From contig JADZFO010000021.1 in NCBI GenBank assembly GCA_020849855.1, forward strand, positions 1-64,000: 64,000 nucleotides of DNA. Direction: 5' to 3'. This DNA is from a bacterium (GTDB lineage: Bacteria; 4484-113; JAFGCY01). Below the pieces are notes generated by a model that was given only the letters and a program-made list of their open reading frames with translations, was not told the origin of the DNA and did not search any database. Made by a program: the position numbers and the translations under genes. Shown piece after piece: positions 17,250-27,165 of the stretch (positions are counted from its first letter, which is position 1; every line of letters starts with the position of its first letter).

Positions 17250-19445
17250 ATGCACCGCTGCTTGCAGACCCGCTGCTGGCTCCTGTCACTTGCACTGTGC
17301 TGTGCCGTGTCTGGCTGCGCAACAGGAACACAGCGCCCGGAGATGACCAGCGCAGCTCCTGGCGGCTACTCTGTGCCAGCGCCCGGCGGGCTGACATTGC
17401 CGAGTCCATCCAGCCTGCCGCGGCCAGCCGGCCCGGTCAACCGCGGCACCTCCCTGAGCGAGATCGACGTTTTCAGGACAGCCGACAGCGTTGAGCCGCT
17501 GCTGCCGCAGCGGAATACCTCGGTGCCAGCCGGGTTGACCGAGCTTGACTTCGCTCCGCTGGCCAGCGGCGGCACTGCGCTGAGCCGGACAGCCTTCAGT
17601 GCTTACAGCTTCTCAGTGCCCGGCTATGACCGCAGCTCGCGAGTAGTGCTGCAGTGGAGCGCAAGCCCGGCCAGCGGGCAGCAGTTTGTCGCCCTGGCCG
17701 ACTGGAGCGCCGACCGCTGGGTCTTCTTTGCGGTCGATGAGGACCAGATTGCCGCCGTCGGCGACATGCAGCGTTTCATTGATGGGGACGGCCGCCTGCT
17801 GCTGTATGTCCTGCTGGCGGGAACTCAGCCCGGCCGCCTGGCCAGCCTGCGACTGGGACAGCCTGCGCCGGTGGCCTTGCTTAGTGCGACCCCGGATGGT
17901 GGTCCTGCCCCTCTCAGCGGCCTGCTGGATGCCAGCGCCAGCACGACCCCGGCCGGAACGATTACCCGCTATGACTTTGACCTGGACGGCGATGGCATAT
18001 TTGAGCTGGACAACGGCCTGGACGCGACGGTTGACTTTGACTACAGCGAGCAGGGGAGCTATCAGCCCGCTGTCCGGGTGGTCAATGACTTCGGCGAGTT
18101 CACGATTGCCAGTGCAGACGTCAATGTGCTGGACTACTGGCAGCACAGCTTTGGCGGGACCTACCTTGACACCGCAGTCGACGTTCTGCCACTGGCCAAC
18201 TCCGAGCTGCTTTTGCTGGCGCAGATCAACGAAGATCCCATGGTCTCTTCAAACTCCTATAGTGCGCTGATCAAGATGAACCGCTTTGGGGAGGTCATCT
18301 GGGCCAGGCGCAGCCAGATCGACGGTAACCTGCAGCCCCGTGCAATGACCCAGGACAGTTCCGGCAACATAATCGTGGTCGGCGAAGTTCTGGTGAGCGG
18401 CTCTAGGTACCGCGCCTGGGTCCAGAAGCTGGACCCGCAGGGCCAGCCGCTCTGGAGCCGGTCCTTAGATGTCTCTGACACGCTGGATACCTTTAACAGC
18501 CTGACCAGCAGCTTCAATGATGTTCTGGCCGTGGGCAATGACATCTACTTCTGCGGCGGCTATGAATTCGTATCCCCCAGCAGCGACTTCTTCAGCAATG
18601 GCCGGGTACTGCTTGGTCATCTGGATACTGACGGCGGCAGCGACTGGCTGCGGGCGAGCGACACCTTCCAGGGCCGCGATGAGGCCTTTTGTATGGTGCT
18701 GCGCAGCTCGATCACCGTGCTCGATCCTGACACGCTGATGCTGATGGGTCGGGCCGAGGAATACGACTTCCATGATGATCAGGTAATCACCCGTGCGCTG
18801 CGCGTCGACTATGACCGGGAGGGAAACTACCTTGGCGCCTCCAGGCTCGATGTACCGGAAACGTTTTTGATGAACATCACAGCAGCGCGAAGCAGTGGCT
18901 TCTCGCCGAGCCAGTTCCGGCTGCATCTGACAGGTTATTTCCAGAACAAGGGTGGCAGCGTTTCCGGCACTTACTACCTGCGGATCCGCGCCGCTGGCGA
19001 CAGCGACCAGGGTTGCATCATCCCAAGCACCTTTGGTGCGAACACTCTGAGCTTCGGCGATGCAGGCAAGCTGCTGTTGCCCAGCCGGCGTTTTGACAAT
19101 TCCAGCGTTGTAATGCGGGTCGACCCCCTGACAGGACAGGTGCTGGGTACCGCGGACTCCAGCCAGCTCAAGCAGGAGTCGCTCAGCGGCGCTCTGCCCT
19201 TTGTGAACGGGCTGGTCTATTTTGGCTCGGCCACCGACAACAGCGGCACCTGGTCGCCGGACGTCGCCAGTTCGAGCAGCTTCAACTGCGGCTGGTCTGC
19301 CTTTGGAATCACGGAACCCAGTTTCAGCTATACCGCGGACTTCCTGGGCATCACCAGCAGCGACATAGCCGCAGACGTCGAGGCCAGCCTCGACATTGGC
19401 GCAGGGCAGAGCGATATTCTGATTGGTTACATGCCTGAGCCCTAG
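17250..19445 (+). CDS. PKD/beta-propeller lipoprotein, family member 1
   Basis: The 731-residue protein starts at 17250 after CCGGAGG. The lipobox is VSGC. The N-terminal third carries the family hallmark YSFSVPGYDRSSRVVLQWS followed by ALADWSADRWVFF, which in sister proteins reads GLSNW..DRWDW. Next is a PKD domain (SATPDGGPAPLSGLLDAS...YDFDLDGDGIFE) whose DxDGDG loop could bind calcium. The remainder is a repeat region with units like GNIIVVGEV...VQKLDPQGQPLWSRSL, as in SBBP/propeller repeats, and a conserved C-terminus (IGAGQSDILIGYMPEP). It should be displayed on a membrane surface; its ligand is unknown. Confidence 0.75.
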   Translation: MHRCLQTRCWLLSLALCCAVSGCATGTQRPEMTSAAPGGYSVPAPGGLTLPSPSSLPRPAGPVNRGTSLSEIDVFRTADSVEPLLPQRNTSVPAGLTELDFAPLASGGTALSRTAFSAYSFSVPGYDRSSRVVLQWSASPASGQQFVALADWSADRWVFFAVDEDQIAAVGDMQRFIDGDGRLLLYVLLAGTQPGRLASLRLGQPAPVALLSATPDGGPAPLSGLLDASASTTPAGTITRYDFDLDGDGIFELDNGLDATVDFDYSEQGSYQPAVRVVNDFGEFTIASADVNVLDYWQHSFGGTYLDTAVDVLPLANSELLLLAQINEDPMVSSNSYSALIKMNRFGEVIWARRSQIDGNLQPRAMTQDSSGNIIVVGEVLVSGSRYRAWVQKLDPQGQPLWSRSLDVSDTLDTFNSLTSSFNDVLAVGNDIYFCGGYEFVSPSSDFFSNGRVLLGHLDTDGGSDWLRASDTFQGRDEAFCMVLRSSITVLDPDTLMLMGRAEEYDFHDDQVITRALRVDYDREGNYLGASRLDVPETFLMNITAARSSGFSPSQFRLHLTGYFQNKGGSVSGTYYLRIRAAGDSDQGCIIPSTFGANTLSFGDAGKLLLPSRRFDNSSVVMRVDPLTGQVLGTADSSQLKQESLSGALPFVNGLVYFGSATDNSGTWSPDVASSSSFNCGWSAFGITEPSFSYTADFLGITSSDIAADVEASLDIGAGQSDILIGYMPEP

Positions 19446-19614
19446 GCCGGATCAACTGGCCGTTGTGTCTGAGCCGAATGCGGGACCAGACAAGCGGAGA
19501 ATAACTGCCCTGGACAGGCGCAGTTGAAGCTTCGCAGGGCTGAGGGCGGCGCCTGCTGAGAAGCCAGCCAGGCGGGTATCATGCATGGTTGCCAGGAACA
19601 ACTCCGGAGGCTTG

Positions 19615-21777
19615 ATGAAGAGACCTGGATTGGTAATCGCGGGATTTGGCATCATCTGGCTGTGCCTTGGCGGTCTGTCCTGCAGCAATCATGGGCAGCT
19701 GCGCGAGGCTCTGACGGATCAGAACCCGCGGGCAGGGCAACCTTCTGTCCGTTCTGCGCCGCTGGCAGAGCCAGCCGGTCTCAGCGCTGTCAGCTTGCCT
19801 TCGCCCTCCGAGCTGGCCACCCCCCTGGCTCTGCGCGATACGAGTTATGTTGAGGCAGATCTGGTCAAATCCGGGGTGCAGTTCGAGCCCGATCTGGCCC
19901 AGCGCGTGTCCGCAGACAACGCGCCCGATGCCACCTTTGAGCCCATCTACGACCCCCTGAGCAATGACCTGGGCTCGCTGGCCTATGCTGGCTATCGCTT
20001 CGTCGCGCCGGGCTATGACCGCAGCGGGCAGGTGAGGCTCGTCGGCCAGGATCTCACGGCTTCCAGCGGGCTGTATGTCGGGCTGAGCAACTGGAACCTC
20101 GACCGCTGGGACTGGTTCAAGCCGCAAGGCTCCGCGCCGCTCAGGGTTAATGTCCCCTCCCTGAGCCCTTACTTCCGGCCCGGCGGAGAGCTGTTTGCAA
20201 TTGTCCTTACCGCCGATGGCATTGAACACAGCCTGACCAGCATCAGCCTCGGCGGCGTTCCGCCGACTGCCGTGCTTGAGGCCGGTCCGCTGGACGGCCA
20301 GCCGCCACTCAGCGTGACCTTCGATGCCTCGGGCAGTGCGGTGGGCGAAGGAACTTTCACCGACTTCTCCTGGGACATTGATGGCGACGGTATCTTCGAG
20401 ACCAGCACGGGTACCGTGCCGCAGCTGATCCACGAGTATGAGCAGCAGGGCACCTACACGCCGGCGCTGCGGGTCAGCAACAGCGGCGGCGAGAGCGCAG
20501 TTGCCAGCCAGACCGTGCATGTAGCCAGCTACTGGCTGCACTACCTGGACTCCAGTGCCAGCACGACTTATGTCGAGCAGTTCAACTCGCTGGCGCTGGA
20601 CGCGCAGGGGAATATCTACGCCGCCGGTCTGGGCAACGGTGGCAGTGATGCTTACACCTACCAGCTTTTCAAGCTGGACCGCTTTGGCGAGCTGCTCTGG
20701 GCCCGCGAGTTTACCAGCGGCCAATCAGGGCTCGTCGACCAGATTGCGCTCGACTCGCAGGGCAATCTGCTGCTCACCGGTTCAATGGCAGTCACCGGTA
20801 AGGGCAGTGAGGCGGTTGTGCAGAAGTGGGACCCGGATGGCGGGCTCATCTGGTCGCGCTCCTTCGGCAGTTCAAACACAGATTCCTTGCAGCAGATGGT
20901 CGTTGATGGCCTGGATATCTTTGTCGCCGGCTACACCAAACCGTCTGAGTATGACCTGATCATCGCGCGGCTGGACAGCTCCGGCAATCTGTTGTGGACC
21001 AGGAGCTGCGACGGCCAGGACCTTGACTTCAGCAGGGGGCTGACCGTCCGCCGCAGCTTCCTTGGCGACCTGCAGGGCGCGAGCATCATCAGTGCTCTTG
21101 ACACCCCAGGCAGCACCGCCTGGCGCAATGACTGGGACGAGGATGGTGCATACCTTGGCGGCGCGACTCTTGATTCCAGCCTGGACCTGAGCCCCGATTA
21201 CATACGCCACGTACCGGGGGTACTGGGCAGCAGCTACCGCATCGGCGGATCGCTCAGCATTTCCGGCGATCAGAACATCTTTCTGCTGGAAATCCCGACC
21301 AGTGGCGCCAGCACCAAAGGCACGCGTCTTGGCAGTCCGACTTTCAACGGCGGCGTGTCCCTGCAGGAATGGCTAAGGCTGCCGGATGGCAGCAACCTGA
21401 TCTGCGGCAACGACACTGTTGATGCTGGTTCAGCCGGCTATCTGGCGCGCTTTGATTCTGACCTGGACTTCATGTCCTATGAGCAGCTGCTGGGTCCGCC
21501 CGATGAAGTCGGCTTCGTGATGGACATCGCACTGCAGGGCAGTGGCCTGGTCTTTGCCGGTTACAGCACCGGCAGTACTGTCAGCTGGTCCACCCATCAG
21601 CTCAGCGGTCAGGCGGATATCTCTGCGTCCTGGCAGGATCAGGACGGAGTCAGTTCTGTTCTGGACTGGGAGGCGGTCGACCTTGACGGTGAGGTCACTG
21701 ATCTCCTGCCGCAGGTGTTTGTGGACTCCGAAGATGGCGAAAGTCAGAGCCTGGTCGGCTACCGTGCGCTGCCCTAG
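19615..21777 (+). CDS. PKD/beta-propeller lipoprotein, family member 2
   Basis: The start at 19615 has CCGGAGG at good spacing; an in-frame ATG 30 bases upstream does not. The 720-residue product has lipobox LSC, the N-terminal hallmark YRFVAPGYDRSGQVRL with GLSNWNLDRWDWF, and a PKD domain with DIDGDGIFE. The repeat region contains DAQGNIYAAG...FKLDRFGELLWARE, and the C-terminus is LVGYRALP. It has the same order of parts as member 1 and probably forms part of the same expanded surface family. The 169-base gap before it shows GGGTATCAT at about 19575 as a possible -10 element. Confidence 0.75.
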   Translation: MKRPGLVIAGFGIIWLCLGGLSCSNHGQLREALTDQNPRAGQPSVRSAPLAEPAGLSAVSLPSPSELATPLALRDTSYVEADLVKSGVQFEPDLAQRVSADNAPDATFEPIYDPLSNDLGSLAYAGYRFVAPGYDRSGQVRLVGQDLTASSGLYVGLSNWNLDRWDWFKPQGSAPLRVNVPSLSPYFRPGGELFAIVLTADGIEHSLTSISLGGVPPTAVLEAGPLDGQPPLSVTFDASGSAVGEGTFTDFSWDIDGDGIFETSTGTVPQLIHEYEQQGTYTPALRVSNSGGESAVASQTVHVASYWLHYLDSSASTTYVEQFNSLALDAQGNIYAAGLGNGGSDAYTYQLFKLDRFGELLWAREFTSGQSGLVDQIALDSQGNLLLTGSMAVTGKGSEAVVQKWDPDGGLIWSRSFGSSNTDSLQQMVVDGLDIFVAGYTKPSEYDLIIARLDSSGNLLWTRSCDGQDLDFSRGLTVRRSFLGDLQGASIISALDTPGSTAWRNDWDEDGAYLGGATLDSSLDLSPDYIRHVPGVLGSSYRIGGSLSISGDQNIFLLEIPTSGASTKGTRLGSPTFNGGVSLQEWLRLPDGSNLICGNDTVDAGSAGYLARFDSDLDFMSYEQLLGPPDEVGFVMDIALQGSGLVFAGYSTGSTVSWSTHQLSGQADISASWQDQDGVSSVLDWEAVDLDGEVTDLLPQVFVDSEDGESQSLVGYRALP

Positions 21778-22046
21778 GCACTGGCGGCGGCTGAGACCAG
21801 CAGCAAGGACAGGAGTCGCTCAGTGGCTCGCCCAGTCGTGAAGGGTCTGCTGATCAGCGGCCCGGCCCGCGACAAGAGCGGAAGCTGTTCCATCGGCGCT
21901 GCCAGTTCAAGTTTGCTGAGCAACACCCTGGCAATGTCTGAGTGCACGGACAGCCGATCAGGACTCAGCAATACTCTTGACAGCTCTACCCCGGAACCCT
22001 GAGTCCAGGACAACTGAACCCGCCGGCGCTGCAGCCGCAGCTCAGG

Positions 22047-22052
22047 TAGAAT
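22047..22052 (+). promoter_or_regulatory. -10 box for probable leaderless family member 3
   Basis: TAGAAT ends six bases before the ATG at 22059, and no Shine-Dalgarno intervenes. The 280-base gap 21778-22058 holds no other gene that I can support. Confidence 0.5.
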
Positions 22053-22058
22053 TCGCGT

Positions 22059-24212
22059 ATGCCTAGGGCCCTCGCACTATTGCCGTGGCTTGCAGCTTTG
22101 CTGCTGGCTGGCTGCGCATCTTCGGCCGGGACGGAGCCCGGCCAGGCGAGCCAGGAGTCTGTCGCGCAGCGCGATGGATTACCCGCTGCTGCAGCTAAGT
22201 CCGCCCCCTGGGGGGAGCTGGAAGCAGGCGGACTGCCGCGGCCAGGCAGCCTGCACTTTGCCGCGCCATCGCGCAAAAGCAGTTTCACGGATGCTGACCT
22301 GCTGAAAAACGGCATTCAGATGGAGAGCCTGCCGATGGCGCACAACGCCTTCCCTGGCATCGACGACAGCGGCCTCTTTGACCCGACTGCCCAGCCCGGC
22401 GACCCGGCGGCTTTGAGCAGCAGTGCCTGGGCAGTCTATCGCTTTGATGCGCCGGGCTATGACCGCGGGCCGCTCGTCCGCCTGAGCTGGCTGGATCTCA
22501 CGCCGCCCCAACAGGCCTGGATTGGCCTGTCCAACTGGGCCAGCGACCGCTGGGATTTCTTCAGCGGATCAGAGAGCTTTAACACCGGATCACTGCTGCC
22601 TTACTTCAACGCCGGCGGGACTTTGTACGTGGTCGTGCTGGTGCCCAGCTCGCCGGACAGCTACAACCTGGACACCCTGCGCCTTGGCGGCACACCGCCA
22701 AGCGCCAGCCTGAGCGCGCCGGCCCAGATCGGCCCGGGTAATCTGACGGCCGACTTTGACGCCGGCGCCAGCTCGCCAGGCGAGGGCAGTATTCTTGAGT
22801 ACCGCTGGGACTTTGATGGCGACGGCAGCATCGATGAAAGCGGCGCTTCACCCACAGTCAGCCATAGTTACGCCCTGGCGGGTGACTACAGCCCGCGGGT
22901 GGAAGTGCTGAACAGCGCGCTGGAAGTGGACAGCGCGAGTGTGAGCCTGCGGGTGCTGGATTACTGGACGCGCAGCTTTGGCGCTGCCCAGAGTGACGAG
23001 TTGCTGGCGGCCCGTGCCGATGCCCAGGGAAACATCTACTTCTGCGGGACTTATACCGACCCGCTTACCCCCAGCGTCAAGCAGCTGCAGGTGGGCAAAG
23101 TGAGCCCCTTTGGCGAGCTGCTCTGGCTGAAGCTCTATTCCAACAGCGGCGGGGCGCGCGGCGAGTGCCTGGCGCTGGGCCCCGACGGAAGCCTGCTGAT
23201 CGGCGGCAGCGAGATCAACAGCCCCAGCAGCGACCTGCTGCTGCAGAAGTGGTCGCCGGACGGCACCCTGCTGTGGAGCTATGCTTATGATGTGGGCACG
23301 AACTCGCTTGAGCAGTGCCGCTCTATGGTCGTGGCGGAAGGCGACATCTATATCTGTGGCAATACCAGCGCCCAGGGCGACCCTGACATGCTGGTGGCGT
23401 CCTTTGACATCGATGGCCAGGCCCGCTGGGCCCGGGCCCAGGACCTTGTCGGCTTTTTCGACTGCCTTTATGACATCTGCGCGCCATACAACTTCCTCTT
23501 TGACACTTCAGGTGTTTCAGCCATCGGCAGCGGCAGCAACAATGTCAAGGACTACTGCACTTTGCTGGAGTATGGTCTGGATGGCAGCTTGCAGAGCTTC
23601 CGCACCCTAAGCCTCACGGAGAGCTGCAAGGGATTCTGCATTCGCTACTTTCGCCCTGTCGCGGGCGATCCGCGCTACTACGTGGCCGGTACCTATGAGG
23701 CCTCGGGCAACAGCAATGCCTTTCTGCTGGCGATGCAGACCGACTCTTTTGGCGTGAGCGATTTCGGCGCACGCGTGCCGGCGGACCTGCTGGAGCTTGG
23801 CTCGATGTCGGTGGCGCCAAACGGCGACACGCTGCTTTACGGCTGGCGCACGGAGTCCTACCTGGGCAGCCTGCTGCGCTTTGATGCCGGGACTGGACTG
23901 CTGACGCGCTCGGACATGAACTTCTCTGATCAGGGCTCGTATGGGCTGAACGGCGCAGTGGCCTTCAACGGGGGCCTGCTTAGCTGGGGCCGCACGCCAA
24001 ACGCGCAGTCGCCGGACTGGTCACAGGACAGTCTCGAGGGCCAGGGATTCAGCGCGCAGTGGGCCTCCACCAGCGGCGGCGCCCAGAGCTACAGCCTGGT
24101 GGATGAGGACAGCGCTGGCAACGTCAGCGACCTGCTGGCTCAGGTGATCCTGGACAATGGCGGCGGCGGCGAGGACGCCCTGCTCAGCTTCAGCCCGCTT
24201 GGCGCGCCCTAG
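22059..24212 (+). CDS. PKD/beta-propeller lipoprotein, family member 3
   Basis: The 717-residue protein has a short signal peptide with lipobox LAGC, the hallmark YRFDAPGYDRGPLVRLSWL with GLSNWASDRWDFF, and a PKD domain (YRWDFDGDGSID). The repeats include DAQGNIYFCG...KVSPFGELLWLK and LLQKWSPDGTLLWSYA, and the C-terminus is DALLSFSPLGAP. It contains several Cys pairs in the repeat region (for example DCLYDICAPY). Its stop overlaps that of the convergent ppa gene by four bases. Confidence 0.75.
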   Translation: MPRALALLPWLAALLLAGCASSAGTEPGQASQESVAQRDGLPAAAAKSAPWGELEAGGLPRPGSLHFAAPSRKSSFTDADLLKNGIQMESLPMAHNAFPGIDDSGLFDPTAQPGDPAALSSSAWAVYRFDAPGYDRGPLVRLSWLDLTPPQQAWIGLSNWASDRWDFFSGSESFNTGSLLPYFNAGGTLYVVVLVPSSPDSYNLDTLRLGGTPPSASLSAPAQIGPGNLTADFDAGASSPGEGSILEYRWDFDGDGSIDESGASPTVSHSYALAGDYSPRVEVLNSALEVDSASVSLRVLDYWTRSFGAAQSDELLAARADAQGNIYFCGTYTDPLTPSVKQLQVGKVSPFGELLWLKLYSNSGGARGECLALGPDGSLLIGGSEINSPSSDLLLQKWSPDGTLLWSYAYDVGTNSLEQCRSMVVAEGDIYICGNTSAQGDPDMLVASFDIDGQARWARAQDLVGFFDCLYDICAPYNFLFDTSGVSAIGSGSNNVKDYCTLLEYGLDGSLQSFRTLSLTESCKGFCIRYFRPVAGDPRYYVAGTYEASGNSNAFLLAMQTDSFGVSDFGARVPADLLELGSMSVAPNGDTLLYGWRTESYLGSLLRFDAGTGLLTRSDMNFSDQGSYGLNGAVAFNGGLLSWGRTPNAQSPDWSQDSLEGQGFSAQWASTSGGAQSYSLVDEDSAGNVSDLLAQVILDNGGGGEDALLSFSPLGAP

Positions 24213-24769
24213 GCGCTGGCGGCGGCTTCGCCCTGCACGCCAAGGAACATCTGCTGGTACAGCTTCATGCAGTGATGCACGGCGCGCATGGCCTCGATCG
24301 GCCCCAGGAAGTCCTTGACCGTGACTTCCTTGCGCTCCAGCTTCTTGTAGTCCTCAAAAAAGGTGCGCAGCTCCTCGAGACGGTGGGCGGGCAGCTCCCG
24401 GATGTTGGTGTAGCCGTTGTACTCCGGGTCGTCCAGGTGCACGCAGATGATCTTCTCGTCGCCCTCGCCCTGGTCTTCCATCGTCATCATGCCGATGGGC
24501 TTGGCGCGCACGATGGACAGGGGATGCACCGGCTCCTGCATCAGCACCAGCACATCCAGGGGGTCGTGGTCGTCGCCCAGGGTCTGGGGGATGAAGCCAT
24601 AATTGGCCGGGTAGAACACGCTGCTGTAAAGCACGCGGTCAACCCGCAGCAGACCGGTTTCCTTGTCCAGTTCGTACTTGAGCTTGCTGCCCTTCGGGAT
24701 CTCGACGATGGCGCTGAACTCGCGCGGAGCGTCCTTGCCGATGAAGACGTCGTGCCAGGCATGTGTCAT
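24209..24769 (-). CDS. ppa: family I inorganic pyrophosphatase
   Basis: This enzyme hydrolyses pyrophosphate to phosphate with Mg2+, pulling biosynthetic reactions forward in the cytoplasm. The 186 residues include the metal-binding signature DDHDPLDVLVL, the substrate lysines in the N-terminal IPKGSKLKYELDKETG block and VFYPANYGFIPQTLGDD. It lies on the minus strand between family members 3 and 4 of the PKD lipoproteins and converges with member 3. A TAACAC hexamer lies six bases before the ATG at 24769, weaker than others in the window, and no Shine-Dalgarno is visible. Confidence 0.95.
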   Translation of the reverse strand: MTHAWHDVFIGKDAPREFSAIVEIPKGSKLKYELDKETGLLRVDRVLYSSVFYPANYGFIPQTLGDDHDPLDVLVLMQEPVHPLSIVRAKPIGMMTMEDQGEGDEKIICVHLDDPEYNGYTNIRELPAHRLEELRTFFEDYKKLERKEVTVKDFLGPIEAMRAVHHCMKLYQQMFLGVQGEAAASA

Positions 24770-24981
24770 GAAACAGTGTTACCCCGCTTATGCCGCCCGG
24801 CATTCAGACCCGGCGCGCGCGCAAGTCTAGCAGGCGGAGAGCACCTATCACTGGGTATCACAGGAGCCCTGAAAGCCTGATTTTGCCCTTCTGGCTGGGT
24901 ATAATCCCGGGTCGACAGACGACTGTGCCGCTGTGAAACGCAAACTGGCGCCGGGTGCGCCGATACAAGACGAGGGGTCTT

Positions 24982-27104
24982 ATGCGCAGTCCTGTCAACA
25001 ACATTTGCCGCTTTGCCGCTGCTCTGTACCTGGGCCTGATGGCCGCATCCTGCTCCGGCAATACCCAGCCCGGCCTTGAGGCCGGGTCTGCACAGCACAC
25101 CGGTACCCTGCCGGCCGAGGCTCCCATAGCTTCGCCCGCTGCACTGTCCGCGCTGCCGAGTGTGGCGTCCCTGCCGCTCAGCCCGCGCGAGGGCAGCTAT
25201 GTGGAGGCCGACCTGATCCGCACGGGCGAGCAGTACGACCAGAGCCTGCCAAACGCGCGGGTCCAGGTCTTCAGCGCCCCGGAGCTGAACTTCATGCCCA
25301 ACTGGCAGGGCGAAAGCAACGGGCTGCAAAGCACGGCTTTCGCCGTCTACCACTTCAACGCCCCCGGCTATGACCGCAACGGCCAGGTCTATCTCGACTG
25401 GGCCCAGAACCCGCTGGACCCGTACCTGATCTGGATCGGCCTGAGCGACTGGCAGAAAGGGCAGTGGAAGTGGTTCCAGCACCAGCCCGGCGGCTATATC
25501 GACACAGGCGACCTGACACCCTTCTTCAGCCCCGGCGGCGACTTTTACATGACCATCGTGGCGGAAGGCTTCTTCCAGGTCGACCTGCAGGAGATCCGTC
25601 TGGGTCTGCCCGCCCCGATCATCCAGTGGCAGGCCAGCCCGACTATTGGCACGGCCCCGCTGCTGGTCAGCTTTGACGCCAGCCAGAGCCTGCCGCCGCT
25701 TGGCCTGATCGAGAAGTATGAGTGGGATCCCGAAGGTGACGGCAGCTTTGTCGAGGGCGACATCAACGGTTTGTTTGAGTTCACCTATCAAGACGCCGGC
25801 GTATTTGACGCTGCCGTCAAGGTGACCAATACCGTGGGCAGCTACTCAGTGGCAAGTTTCCCATCACAGTACACAAGAACTGGCTGCACACCCTTGGCCG
25901 CAGCGGCATTGACGAATTCACGGCGGCCGTAACCGACAGTGATGAGAACATCTACCTCGCGGGATCCAGCGACGACCCGGGGGGCAGCTTCTACCAGATT
26001 CTGCTGTGCAAGCTGGACAGCAACGGCGAGCTTCTCTGGGCCCGGCGCTACAGCGCGACCGGCAGCGCCTTTGCCAACGCGCTTGACCTCGACAGCGATG
26101 GCAATGTCCTGCTGTCCGGCAGCCAGGCTGTGACAGGCGCAAGCCGCGACTGTCTGCTGCAGAAGTGGTCGCCTGAAGGGCTGCTGTTGTGGAGTCGAAG
26201 CTTCGGCGGGGCTACCTTCGACCGACTACTTGATGTGCAGTGCGGCAGCGACGGGATATACGCCTGCGGTGAGGGGAACGGCAATATCCTTGCCGTGAAG
26301 GCCGACGGCAATGGCGACCTTGTCTGGACCAGGAGCCGTGACGGCGGCAGCGGTGACTATGCCAAGGCCATGGTGCTGAAGTCGGACCTTACCGGGACCA
26401 CCACCGGCATGAGCATTGTCGGTCAGCGCAGCATCTCATCAGTATCACTTCTCTGGCGCGTGGACTACCAGGCCAACGGCAGCTTCAGCAAGGCGCAAAC
26501 CCTTGGCTCAGCCCAAACACCGCTGGAAGGTCACGCGATCGACTTCAGCTTCAATTTCATCGGCGCCACTTCAAGGTACACCATCAGCGGGATCGTGAAC
26601 GTGGCTGGAGAGCAACAGCCCTTCCTGCTGGACTTCATGGATAGCGAGAGCAGCACCTATGGCCTGCGCCTGACCGGAGCAAATTTTGTCGAGGCGTCCG
26701 CCTTCCATCCTGACGGGGCAGGCGGATACTACCTAGCCGGATTTTTCTTCGATGTCAGCAACCTCGGCGCTGTCATGCACCTCGGCAGCGCCGGTGAGTA
26801 CCTGGGCGGATTCCAGCTGGGAGCTGGTGGCGATCAGGGGGCGCGCTGCTATGGCCTGCTGCCTTTCCAGGAGGGCCTGCTGAGCTGGGGCAAGGCCAAC
26901 AGCGCCTCTCAGGCCTGGTCGGCGCTGGCACTGAGCGCCCAGCCCTTCAGCCAGACCTGGGCTGACAACAACGGCGCGGATGCCGCCCTGAGCTGGAGCA
27001 GCACCGACAGCCTTGGCGACAGCTTCATCGCTGACGACGAACTAACCCTCGACAGCGGCGCCGGGCTGGAGGATGCTATGGCCTCCTACCTGCCGCTGCC
27101 CTGA
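24982..27104 (+). pseudogene. PKD/beta-propeller lipoprotein, family member 4, split by a single-base frameshift
   Basis: The start is ATG at 24982 behind GAGGGG, and GGGTATAAT lies at 24897-24905. The first frame (to 25932) encodes the lipobox LMAASC, the hallmark YHFNAPGYDRNGQVYLDW with GLSDW, and a PKD domain (YEWDPEGDGSF). It then drifts after VASF. From about 25863 the +2-related frame continues exactly where sister proteins do (ITVHKNWLHTLG..., DENIYLAG, LCKLDSNGELLWARRY) and runs to 27104 with the family C-terminus (DSGAGLEDAMASYLPLP). Loss of one C from a run at 25859-25862 explains it. It may be a real mutation, phase variation or a sequencing error. Confidence 0.85.
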
Positions 27105-27165
27105 TACGCGCATCAGAGCCAACAACTCGCTACAGACTGCGGGCCAGGGTGCCCGGGAGGATTCA

